Assembly: GCF_900111745.1 (NCBI RefSeq)
Contig: NZ_FOIJ01000012.1
Coordinates: 185,362 to 249,361, forward strand
DNA from: Stigmatella erecta
GTDB taxonomy: Bacteria > Myxococcota > Myxococcia > Myxococcales > Myxococcaceae
Direction: 5' to 3'
DNA: 64,000 nucleotides
Positions 28,444 to 36,457 of the stretch are shown one piece after another. Position numbers and translations under genes: made by a program. Within the stretch, counting starts at the first letter, position 1. Every line of letters starts with the position of its first letter. The notes below the pieces were generated by a model. That model worked only from the letters and a program-made list of their open reading frames with translations. It was not told the DNA's origin and did not search any database.

Positions 28444-30000
28444 TCAGGGATTGGCGCCAGACGACGCCCAGCGCTGAATGGTGTTGATGAGCTGCGGATC
28501 CAGCGGGCCATCGGCCGGCATGCGCTGATCGCGCACCGCCTTGACGATGAGCTCGGCGTTCTCCTTCCACTGCTCATACGTGGCGAGCGGCCGGCCCGGG
28601 CCCGAGACGTGGCACTGGGCGCACCGCGACTCGTGGATGGAGCGGATGTCCTGCGCCCAGCCGAGCACCGCGGTGCCCACCGGCTGGTAGTCGAAGTGCA
28701 CCACCCGGCGCGTCTCGGTTCCGTCCAGGAAGCGCGCCACCACGCTCAGCGAGTGCATGCCGGGCTCCAGCGACGCGAAGGAGAAGGCCCGCGGGGTGCC
28801 ATCCGACTCGGAGCCGCCCAGGCTGTAGGTGGGCCCCTCCGAGAGGATGTCCGTCCCGCCCAGCTGGAAGAGCAGGGCCGAGGGCTCGGGGCCCACGGGC
28901 GGAATGGCGCGCACCACCAGCCCGTCAGCCACCACCTTCTGTCCCTGGTACAGCCCGTTCACGCGCGCCACCGCGCCCCAGCTGAGCGAGGCGGCCTGCC
29001 CCCCGAGCAGCACCCAGGCGCAGCCGCTCTCGTCGGCCGCCAGGAAGCGGAACTCGCGCATGTCCACGCCCATGGCCTCGCCCCAGCGGTCCGCGTCCGC
29101 GTCATAGGAGAACAGCTGGTCGCTGGACTTCACCCACAGGAAGCGGCCCGCGGCCAGGAGCTGCGCGGGCTTCTGGGCGAACTCCACCCGCGACCAGCGC
29201 CGGTTCTTGAAGCGCAGCAGCCGCCCGGTGGTGAGCGCCCACAGCTCGGCGCCCTGCTCCTTCGAGGCATCCAGCGAGGCCAGGGACAGCAGCGACTCGT
29301 TCTCCTCCAGGGGAATCTCCGCCGGGCGCACCTGGTGCACGCTGGAGGAGAGCGCCACCACCACGTAGGGCTGGCCGTCGCGCAGTATCCACAGGCCCGG
29401 CGCCGCATCCTCCACCGCGGGCGCCGCCGCCATCGAGGTGATGCCCGTCAGGGACTCCTCCCCCACCTTGAGCGCGGTGAGCTGCCCGCCGGACATGCGG
29501 TACAGCCCCGAGGTGTGCGCCAGCCACACCGCCCCGTCGGCCGTCTGCGCCGAGGCCAGCAGCCCGGGCCCCAGCCTCTGCCGCCAGGGCGGGGCAATCA
29601 TCCAGCCCGAGTCGGCGATGAACAGCCCCTGCTCCGCCTCCACCAGCGCGGTGCGGGGCCCGGTGCGGAACACCGCGCGCACGCGGCCGGGCGCCACGGG
29701 GTTGCCCGGGTGGCTCACGAGCTGGGCGCGGGTGCCGTCCAGCCGCAGCCGCACCGCCTCGCCCGCCGCGGTGACGAAGACGCCACCGCCGGCTTGATCC
29801 GCGAAGCCCGAGCCCGGCGCCAGCGCCTGCGCCGCGTGCGCCTGGACCGCCCGGAAGGCCACGGGCCGGGGCCGCTCCAGCGGCAGGGAGGAGGAGGAGG
29901 ATGAACAGCCGCCCACACCTGCGGCAGCTGCCAGAACGAGAAGGAGGGGAAGGGCGGCCTTCACTCCCTCCTTCTCCCGCGAGAAGGCTGTCATCTTCAT
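28444..30000 (-). CDS. Lipoprotein with beta-propeller-like body and C-terminal CxxCH motif
   Basis: A 518-aa lipoprotein with lipobox GVGGC (Cys about residue 32) followed by a Ser run. The middle part (about 60-360) has repeated short units such as DGAVWLAHTSGLYRMSGGQ and RFLWVKSSDQLFSYD, resembling sensor-type beta-propeller blades. The last 80 residues hold SIHESRCAQCHVSG and a Met-containing DQRMPADGP, which fits a mono-heme cytochrome-c or planctomycete-type heme domain. ATG 30000 lies 10 bases after the DUF1501 stop. It is probably anchored at the cell surface, with a possible electron-transfer or heme-sensing role (inference). Confidence 0.75.
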   Translation of the reverse strand: MKMTAFSREKEGVKAALPLLLVLAAAAGVGGCSSSSSSLPLERPRPVAFRAVQAHAAQALAPGSGFADQAGGGVFVTAAGEAVRLRLDGTRAQLVSHPGNPVAPGRVRAVFRTGPRTALVEAEQGLFIADSGWMIAPPWRQRLGPGLLASAQTADGAVWLAHTSGLYRMSGGQLTALKVGEESLTGITSMAAAPAVEDAAPGLWILRDGQPYVVVALSSSVHQVRPAEIPLEENESLLSLASLDASKEQGAELWALTTGRLLRFKNRRWSRVEFAQKPAQLLAAGRFLWVKSSDQLFSYDADADRWGEAMGVDMREFRFLAADESGCAWVLLGGQAASLSWGAVARVNGLYQGQKVVADGLVVRAIPPVGPEPSALLFQLGGTDILSEGPTYSLGGSESDGTPRAFSFASLEPGMHSLSVVARFLDGTETRRVVHFDYQPVGTAVLGWAQDIRSIHESRCAQCHVSGPGRPLATYEQWKENAELIVKAVRDQRMPADGPLDPQLINTIQRWASSGANP

Positions 30001-30010
30001 CTGCTTCCGG

Positions 30011-31393
30011 TCAGGCCAGGATGGTCCTCAGCGGCTCCACCCGGGTGATGCTGTAGTCGAGGTTCGCCGAAGCCAGCACCGTGGCGATGACGTGCTCCGG
30101 CAGGATGTTTTCCCCGTTAGGATCCGATGCTCCGGTCCGAAGGTCAAACGTGCCCGGCGACATGCCGATGTCCCCGCTGCGGCCCAGCACGAAGTTGTGC
30201 TTCACCCCTGCCCCCATGAGCAGGCAGCTGTTGGACAGGTGGTGGTCGCGCCCACCCGAGGTGTTGATGGTCGGCGTGCGGGAGAACTCGGAGAACACCA
30301 TGATGGTGGTGTGGTCCATGAAGTTGCCGCCCGCCGGATGGTTGCTTGCCCGGAGGTCGTCCACAAGCGTGGCCAGCGCGTCGAAGCCGCGGCGCTGGTT
30401 GCTGGCGTGCGTGAGCTGGGTGCCGAAGTGCGTGTCCAGGCCACCGGTCAGGTTGATGGTGACACACTGGCTGATGCCCTGCTTGAGCGCGGTGGCCACC
30501 AGCGCCGCGCGGCCCGCCTCGTTGTCGTAGGGCCCCGTGGCCGCCAGGCCGTACTTCTGCCGCAGCTCCGCGTGCTCGGGCCGCTCGAAGCGGAAGGCGT
30601 TGTCCAGCCGGTTGGAGAGCACCGAGCGCATCTGGTCCTGGCTCGTCGCGTACGTCGTCCCCACGCCGCGCGCCCCGTAGGCCGCCGCCTCGCACGAGAT
30701 GGGCTGGCCGCGCAGGTCCACCAGCTCCTTCTCGATTTCGCTGTCCAGCGTGCGGGAGCTGGGCGAGAGCGTCAGCAGCAGGTCCGCCGAGCGGCTCACC
30801 CGGAGGGCGTTGGCCTGGCCGGGGTAGCGGTCGTTGTACGTCTCGATGTTGTAGGCCACCGAGGGGATGGGCACCGCGGGCTTGAACTGCCCGACGATCT
30901 CCGTGGCGGTGGACGAGCCACGCGCCGCGCTGCCGATGGGCTGCTTGCCGGTGAGGAAGTAGCGGTAGCCCACCTCGTGGCCCAGCGTGTTCATGTTGAT
31001 GCCGCGCACCACCGTCATCAGATCGAAGTGGTTCGACAGCCGGCCCACCGCGGGGCCGAAGTGGATGTTCGACTGGACGCCATTCTTCTCCGGCACCAGC
31101 GGCCGGGACTCGAAGCGCGAGTCATTGATGAGGTTGTAGCCGGGGAGGATCTGCGTGCTGGTGACCCGCTCCGGGGTGAAGATGTCCGGGTCCTTGGGAT
31201 CGAAGGCCAGCAGCTGATCCCAGCCACCGTTGAAGTACACGAAGATGAAGCAGCGGTCCGGGGCGGCCAGCTCCGACGCCTGGGCGAACGCGCGGAAGGG
31301 CAGGCCGCCGAAGAGGCTGGCGCCCATGAAGCCGGCGGCGGCCTTGAGCAGGTTGCGGCGGCCAGGACTGGGGGGCGTTGGGTTCTTCTTCAT
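30011..31393 (-). CDS. DUF1501 protein with Tat signal
   Basis: A 460-aa member of the DUF1501 family (alkaline-phosphatase/sulfatase-like fold; activity not established). The N-terminus has a twin-arginine signal, GRRNLLKAAAGFMGASLFGG, ending at about AFAQA (residue 39), so the folded protein is exported, perhaps with a cofactor. Family-like motifs are CFIFVYFNGGWDQLL after the signal, GGLDTHFGTQLTHASNQR, TTIMVFSEFSRTPTIN and SGGRDHHLSNSCLLMG near the C-terminus. It is the third gene of a five-gene operon. DUF1501 genes usually pair with DUF1549/DUF1592-type genes in planctomycetes, and the same pairing is present here. Confidence 0.9.
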   Translation of the reverse strand: MKKNPTPPSPGRRNLLKAAAGFMGASLFGGLPFRAFAQASELAAPDRCFIFVYFNGGWDQLLAFDPKDPDIFTPERVTSTQILPGYNLINDSRFESRPLVPEKNGVQSNIHFGPAVGRLSNHFDLMTVVRGINMNTLGHEVGYRYFLTGKQPIGSAARGSSTATEIVGQFKPAVPIPSVAYNIETYNDRYPGQANALRVSRSADLLLTLSPSSRTLDSEIEKELVDLRGQPISCEAAAYGARGVGTTYATSQDQMRSVLSNRLDNAFRFERPEHAELRQKYGLAATGPYDNEAGRAALVATALKQGISQCVTINLTGGLDTHFGTQLTHASNQRRGFDALATLVDDLRASNHPAGGNFMDHTTIMVFSEFSRTPTINTSGGRDHHLSNSCLLMGAGVKHNFVLGRSGDIGMSPGTFDLRTGASDPNGENILPEHVIATVLASANLDYSITRVEPLRTILA

Positions 31394-31411
31394 GGTCGAG
31401 GTCCCCGGAGG

Positions 31412-32089
31412 TCAGTAGGTGATGAAGCGCGAGTCCGTCATCATCGCGATGCAGACCACGGCGAACGCCTGGTCCGGCTTCTTGAGGGTCAGGGCCCGGG
31501 CGGAGGCCTGGGTGAAGAGCCGCTTCCACTTGGGCAGTTCCTCGCCCGGCAGGGGCGCGCCCCAGAACCGGGTGGACAGGTAGCCGAGCAGCTGCTCCAC
31601 CTGGGCGTCGTTGAGCGCCTTCATGTCCTTCATGGAGCCGGGCACGGTGCGGCTGAGCACGCGGGCGCTGGGGTCCGGCTGGGCCAGCTCCGCGGTGGCC
31701 TGGTCCAGGCACACCTTGCGCGCGCCATCCTCCATGAACTTGGCGAAGACGAGGTTGGGCTCGATGTTCTCCGTGACGATGTTGGCGTAGTCCGCGCGGC
31801 CCAGCGACGGCGCCAGCGACTCGAGCTCGTCCCAGGGACGGCCCACCGCCGTCTGGATGGACGTCTTGAGCTGGGCCACGGTGAGGCGGCGGGGCGCCCG
31901 GCCCACCGAGCCATCCTGGGCCTCGGGGTCCGGCAGGGGCATCACCCCACCGCCGCCGCCCCCTTCCCCATGACCGGGGGGAACGGGCTCCAGCTGCCCG
32001 TCTTCAGGCGGCGGGAGGGGCGTCTTCTCTTCGGTGTTGGAACAGGCGGGGGCCAGCGCGAGCAGCGCGAGGGCGACGTAGCGGCGCAT
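31412..32089 (-). CDS. Small lipoprotein of the DUF1501 operon
   Basis: A 225-aa lipoprotein: MRRYVALALLALAPAC is a signal with lipobox ALAPAC, followed by a Pro/Gly-rich linker (about 25-50). A helical C-terminal domain of about 170 residues has RRLTVAQLKTSIQTAVGRPW and QVEQLLGYLSTRFWGAPLP. The C-terminal domain looks like a diverged DUF1585/DUF1800-type helical unit, but I do not recognise it firmly. ATG shares one base with the TGA of the upstream gene (TGATG), so translation is coupled and equal amounts are likely. It probably partners the DUF1592-like protein. Confidence 0.75.
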   Translation of the reverse strand: MRRYVALALLALAPACSNTEEKTPLPPPEDGQLEPVPPGHGEGGGGGGVMPLPDPEAQDGSVGRAPRRLTVAQLKTSIQTAVGRPWDELESLAPSLGRADYANIVTENIEPNLVFAKFMEDGARKVCLDQATAELAQPDPSARVLSRTVPGSMKDMKALNDAQVEQLLGYLSTRFWGAPLPGEELPKWKRLFTQASARALTLKKPDQAFAVVCIAMMTDSRFITY

Positions 32090-34101
32090 CAGTCGATCCT
32101 CCGGTAGGCATCGGTCATCAGCAGCGTCTCGATGAGAGACTTCAGGCTGTGGTGGTTGCTGGCGAAGTTCTGGGCCAGGGACTCGAGGTACAGCTGCTGC
32201 TCCTGCGCGGTCATGGGCCGGCCCAGGAACTCGTGCCACATGCGCTTGACGGTGCAGCGCTCCATGTCGCCTGTCTGCAGCATCCGCTGCACCAGCAGCG
32301 AGGGGCCGCCCTCGATGTTCGGCTCCTCGGACTCCGTGCGGTACAGGTACGTCTTGAGCATGCCGAGCGAGTTGGCCCCCTCCTCGTCGAAGGCCTGCAT
32401 CACGTAGGCGCCGCACTCGCCGCCGCACGAGGTGTCCCCGTTCAGGGCGCACGTCCTGCACTTCGGATCCGAGCGCGGGTAGCGCTCCGGGGAGAGGAAC
32501 AGCGAGTTGCGCTCATCGAAGCGGCCCCAGTGCGCGCCCGTGGGCTCGATGGTGGCGTGGCAGTAGTTGCACCCGGCGCGGCGCGCGAGGTTGTTGTCGC
32601 GGTGGCTGGGGTCCTCGGGCGGAGGCAGCGGATCCTTCGACGGCACGAACGTCTTGCAGAGGAAGGCCTCGTAGAACTCGTTCACGCGCGCGCGCTGCGT
32701 GGGGAAGCGGTAGAGGAACGCGGGGGTGGTGAGCACACCGGAGTGGAACGCGCTGCGCGTGTACTCCTGCCAGGTGGCCTGATCGTTGTAGGCGATGGCC
32801 GGCACCGCCTCCAGGGGCGCGGGGGCCGTGACGTTGAAGATGCCCACGCCCTGGCGCTGCCGGTAGAACTCGGACAGGGTGCCGTTCACGAACGAGCGGC
32901 GCGTGGTGAGGATGTTGTAGTAGGGCTCGTCGTTGCGAATCACCGAGTCGGCGATGAGCTCCGGCTCCGCGTTGAAGGCGTCGGTGCGCGCGTTGTAGGT
33001 GTTGGCGTACGCGTCCGCCACGCCGCAGCGGCGCATCTTCACGCCGCAGCCGCAGCTGCGGTCCGCGGCGAAGCGGGACGTCTCACAGGACTCCAGCGTC
33101 CACGGGTTCACGTCCCGCTCCTGCGCGTCATAGGCGCACACGGCCACCTTGCCGGCCTGCTCCGCCGCGGCGCTCACCGGGAAGAACGGCAGGGGCTTCA
33201 TCAGGTAGCCCTCGCGCTGGATGCAGCCGCGCGGGGCCGCGTAGCTGCCCTTCACGCCATTGCGCAGCGTGGGCTCCAGGGTGCAGCGGTCCAGCCGCGC
33301 CAGCGCCCGGCTGTCGGGCGGATTGGGGTGAAGGAAGGCCACCACCTTGCCCGAGCCGTCCAGCTCCTCCTGCGTCAGCGCGCCCGTGGTGTTCTTGGCC
33401 GGGTCCGGCAGGCAGGAGTGCGGGTGGAGCTTGCCGTCGCCCAGCCGCCGCATGTCGCAGAAGTACAGCCGCTTGGCGGGCAGCAGGCCCTTGCTCACCG
33501 CCACCTCGCACGAGGTGATGGACGCATCGGTCGCGTCCAGCCGCGTGCAGGCGAAGTAGTTCGTGTCGTAGTCGAAGCTCACCGGCAGCGGCACGCCCCG
33601 CTCGTCCGCGCACTTCTTGGTGGCCGGCTCCGCGTGCGGATCCTGCCGCGTGCCGTTGCACTCCTGCTGCTCGATGTAGCCGTCACAGGCCTGGCCGTTG
33701 ACGCCCCGGAGGCCGGTGGCGGTGTTGCCCCGCATGCCGAAGGGGTTGTTCACCGCCCCGGTGCCCTGCACCCGGTAGTCGCTGTTGTCGTTGACGCTCG
33801 ACTTGATGTTCGAGCGCAACAGCGCCCGGTGGAAGCCGCGCATCCGCAGGTAGAACTCTTCCGAGCTCATCATCTGCTGGATGTCCTCGGCGCCGATGGC
33901 GCCCTGGGCCTCGATGGCCTGGTACTCCTCGATGGTGGGCGGCCGGCCCAGCAAGTCCAGGGACAGCTGGCGCAGGTGCCGTTGCAGGGGAACCTGCTCC
34001 ACCGGACCACAAACCGCCTCCTCGGCCGAGGCAGCAGGCGCCACCGCCATCAGCAAGGCCAGGGCCGCGAGGGCGGTGAAGCAGCGACGCGCGCGGGGCA
34101 A
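32089..34101 (-). CDS. Exported DUF1592/DUF1588/DUF1585-like protein with CxxCH motif
   Basis: A 670-aa exported protein, first gene of the operon. I choose TTG 34101 as start. GGAGG (34108-34112) lies exactly six bases upstream, and the product starts with PRARRC and a good signal peptide ending VAPAASA. An in-frame ATG at 34143 has no such site. The N-terminal region (LRQLSLDLLGRPPTIEEY) resembles DUF1549/DUF1592. The middle is Cys-rich (CGCGVKMRRCG). Near the C-terminus GCNYCHATIEPTGAHWGRFDE looks like a heme-binding DUF1588 segment, and MWHEFLGRPMTAQEQQLY starts a DUF1585-like end. It probably acts with the DUF1501 protein. Confidence 0.82.
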   Translation of the reverse strand: MPRARRCFTALAALALLMAVAPAASAEEAVCGPVEQVPLQRHLRQLSLDLLGRPPTIEEYQAIEAQGAIGAEDIQQMMSSEEFYLRMRGFHRALLRSNIKSSVNDNSDYRVQGTGAVNNPFGMRGNTATGLRGVNGQACDGYIEQQECNGTRQDPHAEPATKKCADERGVPLPVSFDYDTNYFACTRLDATDASITSCEVAVSKGLLPAKRLYFCDMRRLGDGKLHPHSCLPDPAKNTTGALTQEELDGSGKVVAFLHPNPPDSRALARLDRCTLEPTLRNGVKGSYAAPRGCIQREGYLMKPLPFFPVSAAAEQAGKVAVCAYDAQERDVNPWTLESCETSRFAADRSCGCGVKMRRCGVADAYANTYNARTDAFNAEPELIADSVIRNDEPYYNILTTRRSFVNGTLSEFYRQRQGVGIFNVTAPAPLEAVPAIAYNDQATWQEYTRSAFHSGVLTTPAFLYRFPTQRARVNEFYEAFLCKTFVPSKDPLPPPEDPSHRDNNLARRAGCNYCHATIEPTGAHWGRFDERNSLFLSPERYPRSDPKCRTCALNGDTSCGGECGAYVMQAFDEEGANSLGMLKTYLYRTESEEPNIEGGPSLLVQRMLQTGDMERCTVKRMWHEFLGRPMTAQEQQLYLESLAQNFASNHHSLKSLIETLLMTDAYRRID

Positions 34102-34255
34102 GGGGAACCTCCAAGGGGGTGCGTAATGACTCGCAGTCAACATTACCTGGAATTACAAGCTTTTACTATTCCCCTACAGTTTTACGACTGTGGGAGAGCG
34201 GCCCACACCGGGGGGAGAGGTTGCAAGCCTGCATGTTTCAAGACATTCAGGGGGC

Positions 34256-34819
34256 ATGTCGAACGTTGCTCCAGCCCCCACGTCGCGTCTCACGGACAGG
34301 ACCTTCTACGTCTTCACGGGGGTGGTCTCCGTGGCGGCGCTGTCGCTGTTGGGGTACCTGCTGCTCATCCGCCGGGGCGGAGAGGCGGGCGTGGATCTGC
34401 GCTTCATGCCGGCGGTGAACGCGAGCCTCAACGCGCTCTCGGCGAGCCTGCTCCTGGCGGGGTGGGTGGCCATCCGGCGCCAGGCGCAGCGGGTGCACCA
34501 GTACCTCATGGTGTCCGCGTTCGCCTCCTCGGCGCTCTTCCTGGTGGGGTATCTGGCGTACCACTACGTGCACGGGGACACGCGCTACGCGGGCACGGGA
34601 CCGATGCGCACGGTGTACCTGGCGATCCTCGCCAGCCACGTGCTGCTGTCCATCCCCGTGCTGCCCATGGCGCTGGTGTCCTTCTACTTCGCCTGGCGCA
34701 AGGCGTTCGTGCGGCACCGCAAGGTGACGCGGTGGCTGGCCCCCATCTGGCTGTATGTGTCGGTGACGGGCGTGGTGGTCTACTTCATGCTGCGCGGCAG
34801 CCTGCCCGCCGTGCCCTGA
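34256..34819 (+). CDS. DUF420 membrane protein (CtaM-like)
   Basis: A 187-aa protein with about five transmembrane helices (for example TFYVFTGVVSVAALSLLGYL, SLLLAGWVAI, FASSALFLVGYLAYHYVHG). It matches the DUF420 family, which includes CtaM, a factor needed to mature heme-copper oxidase in some Gram-positives. Conserved His residues (VHQYLM, YHYVHG, SHVLLSIPVLP) could bind heme or copper. ATG 34256 has GGGGG upstream; a longer in-frame start adds a non-conserved soluble segment. It diverges from the exported DUF1501 operon. The intergenic stretch 34102-34255 is relatively AT-rich and must carry both promoters. Confidence 0.85.
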   Translation: MSNVAPAPTSRLTDRTFYVFTGVVSVAALSLLGYLLLIRRGGEAGVDLRFMPAVNASLNALSASLLLAGWVAIRRQAQRVHQYLMVSAFASSALFLVGYLAYHYVHGDTRYAGTGPMRTVYLAILASHVLLSIPVLPMALVSFYFAWRKAFVRHRKVTRWLAPIWLYVSVTGVVVYFMLRGSLPAVP

Positions 34820-34826
34820 CGGGGCT

Positions 34827-36020
34827 TCAGCGCATGTCCTGCGAGGGGCCCGCGCCGGACTCGGGCGAGCCCCTGTCCACGGGGATGTCCTGAGGCAACC
34901 GCACGGTGAAGGCCGCGCCTTGGCCCTGCTGGCTCTTCACCTCGATGGTGCCGCCGTGCAGCTCCACCAACCGGCGCACGCTCGCCAGCCCCACCCCCGA
35001 GCCCGCGATGGTGTCCGGCACGTTGCTGGCCCGGTGAAAGCGCTCGAACACGTGGGGCAAGTCCTGCGCGGGGATGCCCAGCCCGGAGTCCTCCACGCGC
35101 AGCATCACCTGGCGCTCGGGCTTGGCGGCCCCCTCGGCCAGCGTGACGAAGATGTTGCCCCCGGCGGGGCTGTACTTCACGGCGTTGCTCAGCAGGTTGT
35201 CCAGCACCCGCTCCAGGCTCGTGGAGTCCCAGTTGCCGGTGAAGTCCTTGCCCTCCACGCGCAGCTGGAAGGCATGGCGGCTGGACATGCTCTCCAGCTC
35301 GCGCACCTTGCTGTTCACCAGCGCCAGCAGGTCCATGCGCTCGCGGCGCAGCAGCTGCTCCCGGCCCCGGGTGGCCACGAGGAAGTGGTCGATGAGCTCG
35401 CCCATGCGCATCGCCGCGTGGCTGATGCTGGTGAGCCGCGTGTCCAGCGCGGGCGTCAGGCTCGCGGCCGGCATCTTGAGGCGCAGGAACTGGGCGTTGA
35501 GGGTGATGATCTGCAGCGGGCCCTTGAGATCATGCGTGGCCAGGGCGAACAGCTCGTCCCGGACGGCCAGCGCCTCGCGCGCGGAGCGCTCGGCGCGCTC
35601 GGCCTGGAGGCGCCGCGCCTCCAGCGCCCGCTCCAGCCGCACCGTCTCCAGCGCCGCGCGCAGGCTGTGGCGCAGGCGCTCCGGCGTGAAGGTCCCCTTG
35701 ACGAGGTAATCCTGGGCACCGGACTTCATGGCCTCCACCGCCAGGCGCTCGTTGCCCGTGCCGGTGAGCAGCACCGAGGCGGGGACGCGCCCGGCACAGC
35801 GCTCCCGCAAAGCGCGCAGCAGCTCCACGCCATTCATGCCCGGCAGGTGGAAATCCATCAGCACCACGTCCGGCCCGGACGCGGTGGCGCGCTCCAGCGC
35901 CTCCTCCGCGCTGGAGACCTGCTCCACCGCCCAGCGCGTGTCGGGATCCCGCTCCAGCGCGCGGCGGACCATCATCTGATCAGCGGCGCTGTCATCCACC
36001 TGGAGGACGCGGACGCTCAC
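34827..36020 (-). CDS. Response regulator-histidine kinase fusion (REC-HisKA-HATPase)
   Basis: A 397-aa soluble protein. An N-terminal receiver domain (about 1-120) carries QVDDSAAD, the phospho-acceptor Asp in VLMDFHLPGMNG and Lys in DYLVKGTFTP. A coiled-coil linker leads to a HisKA domain with His in ALATHDLKGPLQII (near 165) and a HATPase_c domain with NLLSNAVKYSPAGGN and GSGVGLASVRRLVELHGG. Its GTG start overlaps the stop of the upstream response regulator by four bases (GTGA). It is the last gene of the bacteriophytochrome operon, so it probably receives the light signal by phosphotransfer and passes it on. The next partner is unknown. Confidence 0.9.
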   Translation of the reverse strand: MSVRVLQVDDSAADQMMVRRALERDPDTRWAVEQVSSAEEALERATASGPDVVLMDFHLPGMNGVELLRALRERCAGRVPASVLLTGTGNERLAVEAMKSGAQDYLVKGTFTPERLRHSLRAALETVRLERALEARRLQAERAERSAREALAVRDELFALATHDLKGPLQIITLNAQFLRLKMPAASLTPALDTRLTSISHAAMRMGELIDHFLVATRGREQLLRRERMDLLALVNSKVRELESMSSRHAFQLRVEGKDFTGNWDSTSLERVLDNLLSNAVKYSPAGGNIFVTLAEGAAKPERQVMLRVEDSGLGIPAQDLPHVFERFHRASNVPDTIAGSGVGLASVRRLVELHGGTIEVKSQQGQGAAFTVRLPQDIPVDRGSPESGAGPSQDMR

Positions 36021-36457
36021 TGAGGCGGCTCCTTGTCGCCAGGTAAGATGGCGGCCGTGAACCAGAAGGCCTGCAGGGCCTGCGCCGCGGTCTGGAGCCG
36101 AAGGCCCCCGGGCGGCTTGTGCAGGTAGCTGTTGGCACCGCTCGCGTACGCCCCCTCCACGTCCGCCGGCTCCTCGGAGGAGGAGAAGATGATGACGGGA
36201 ATGGAGCGCAGCTCGGGGTCCGCCTTGAGGTCGGCGAGCACTTCCCGGCCCCCGATGCCCGGCAGGTGCAAGTCCAAGAGCACCAGCGAAGGACGCAGCG
36301 CGTTCACGTGCTCCCCCCGCCGGTGGAGGAAGTCCAGCGCGCTCTCGCCGCTGTGCACACGGATGATGGGCGGGCTCAGCGGCAGCTGCCGGGACAGGCG
36401 AAAGAGGGCCTCCGCATCCGAATCACTGTCCTCGACCAACAAGAGCGGGCGCGCCAT
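36017..36457 (-). CDS. Stand-alone response regulator (phytochrome-associated, Rcp-like)
   Basis: A 146-aa single receiver domain without output. It has the acidic pair in LLVEDSDSD, the phospho-acceptor Asp in LVLLDLHLPGIGG, the Ser/Thr switch IIFSSSEE and Lys in SYLHKPPGG. It resembles the small Rcp-type regulators that follow phytochrome kinases. ATG 36457 shares a base with the phytochrome stop (TGATG), and its own stop overlaps the next gene by four bases. It is very likely the direct substrate of the bacteriophytochrome kinase. Confidence 0.92.
   Translation of the reverse strand: MARPLLLVEDSDSDAEALFRLSRQLPLSPPIIRVHSGESALDFLHRRGEHVNALRPSLVLLDLHLPGIGGREVLADLKADPELRSIPVIIFSSSEEPADVEGAYASGANSYLHKPPGGLRLQTAAQALQAFWFTAAILPGDKEPPQ

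Noticed and set aside
34176..34191. ACAGT-N6-ACTGT in the gap between the DUF1501 operon and DUF420 gene.
   Set aside because: Arms of only five bases, with no matching promoter boxes at proper distances; support too weak to call an operator.
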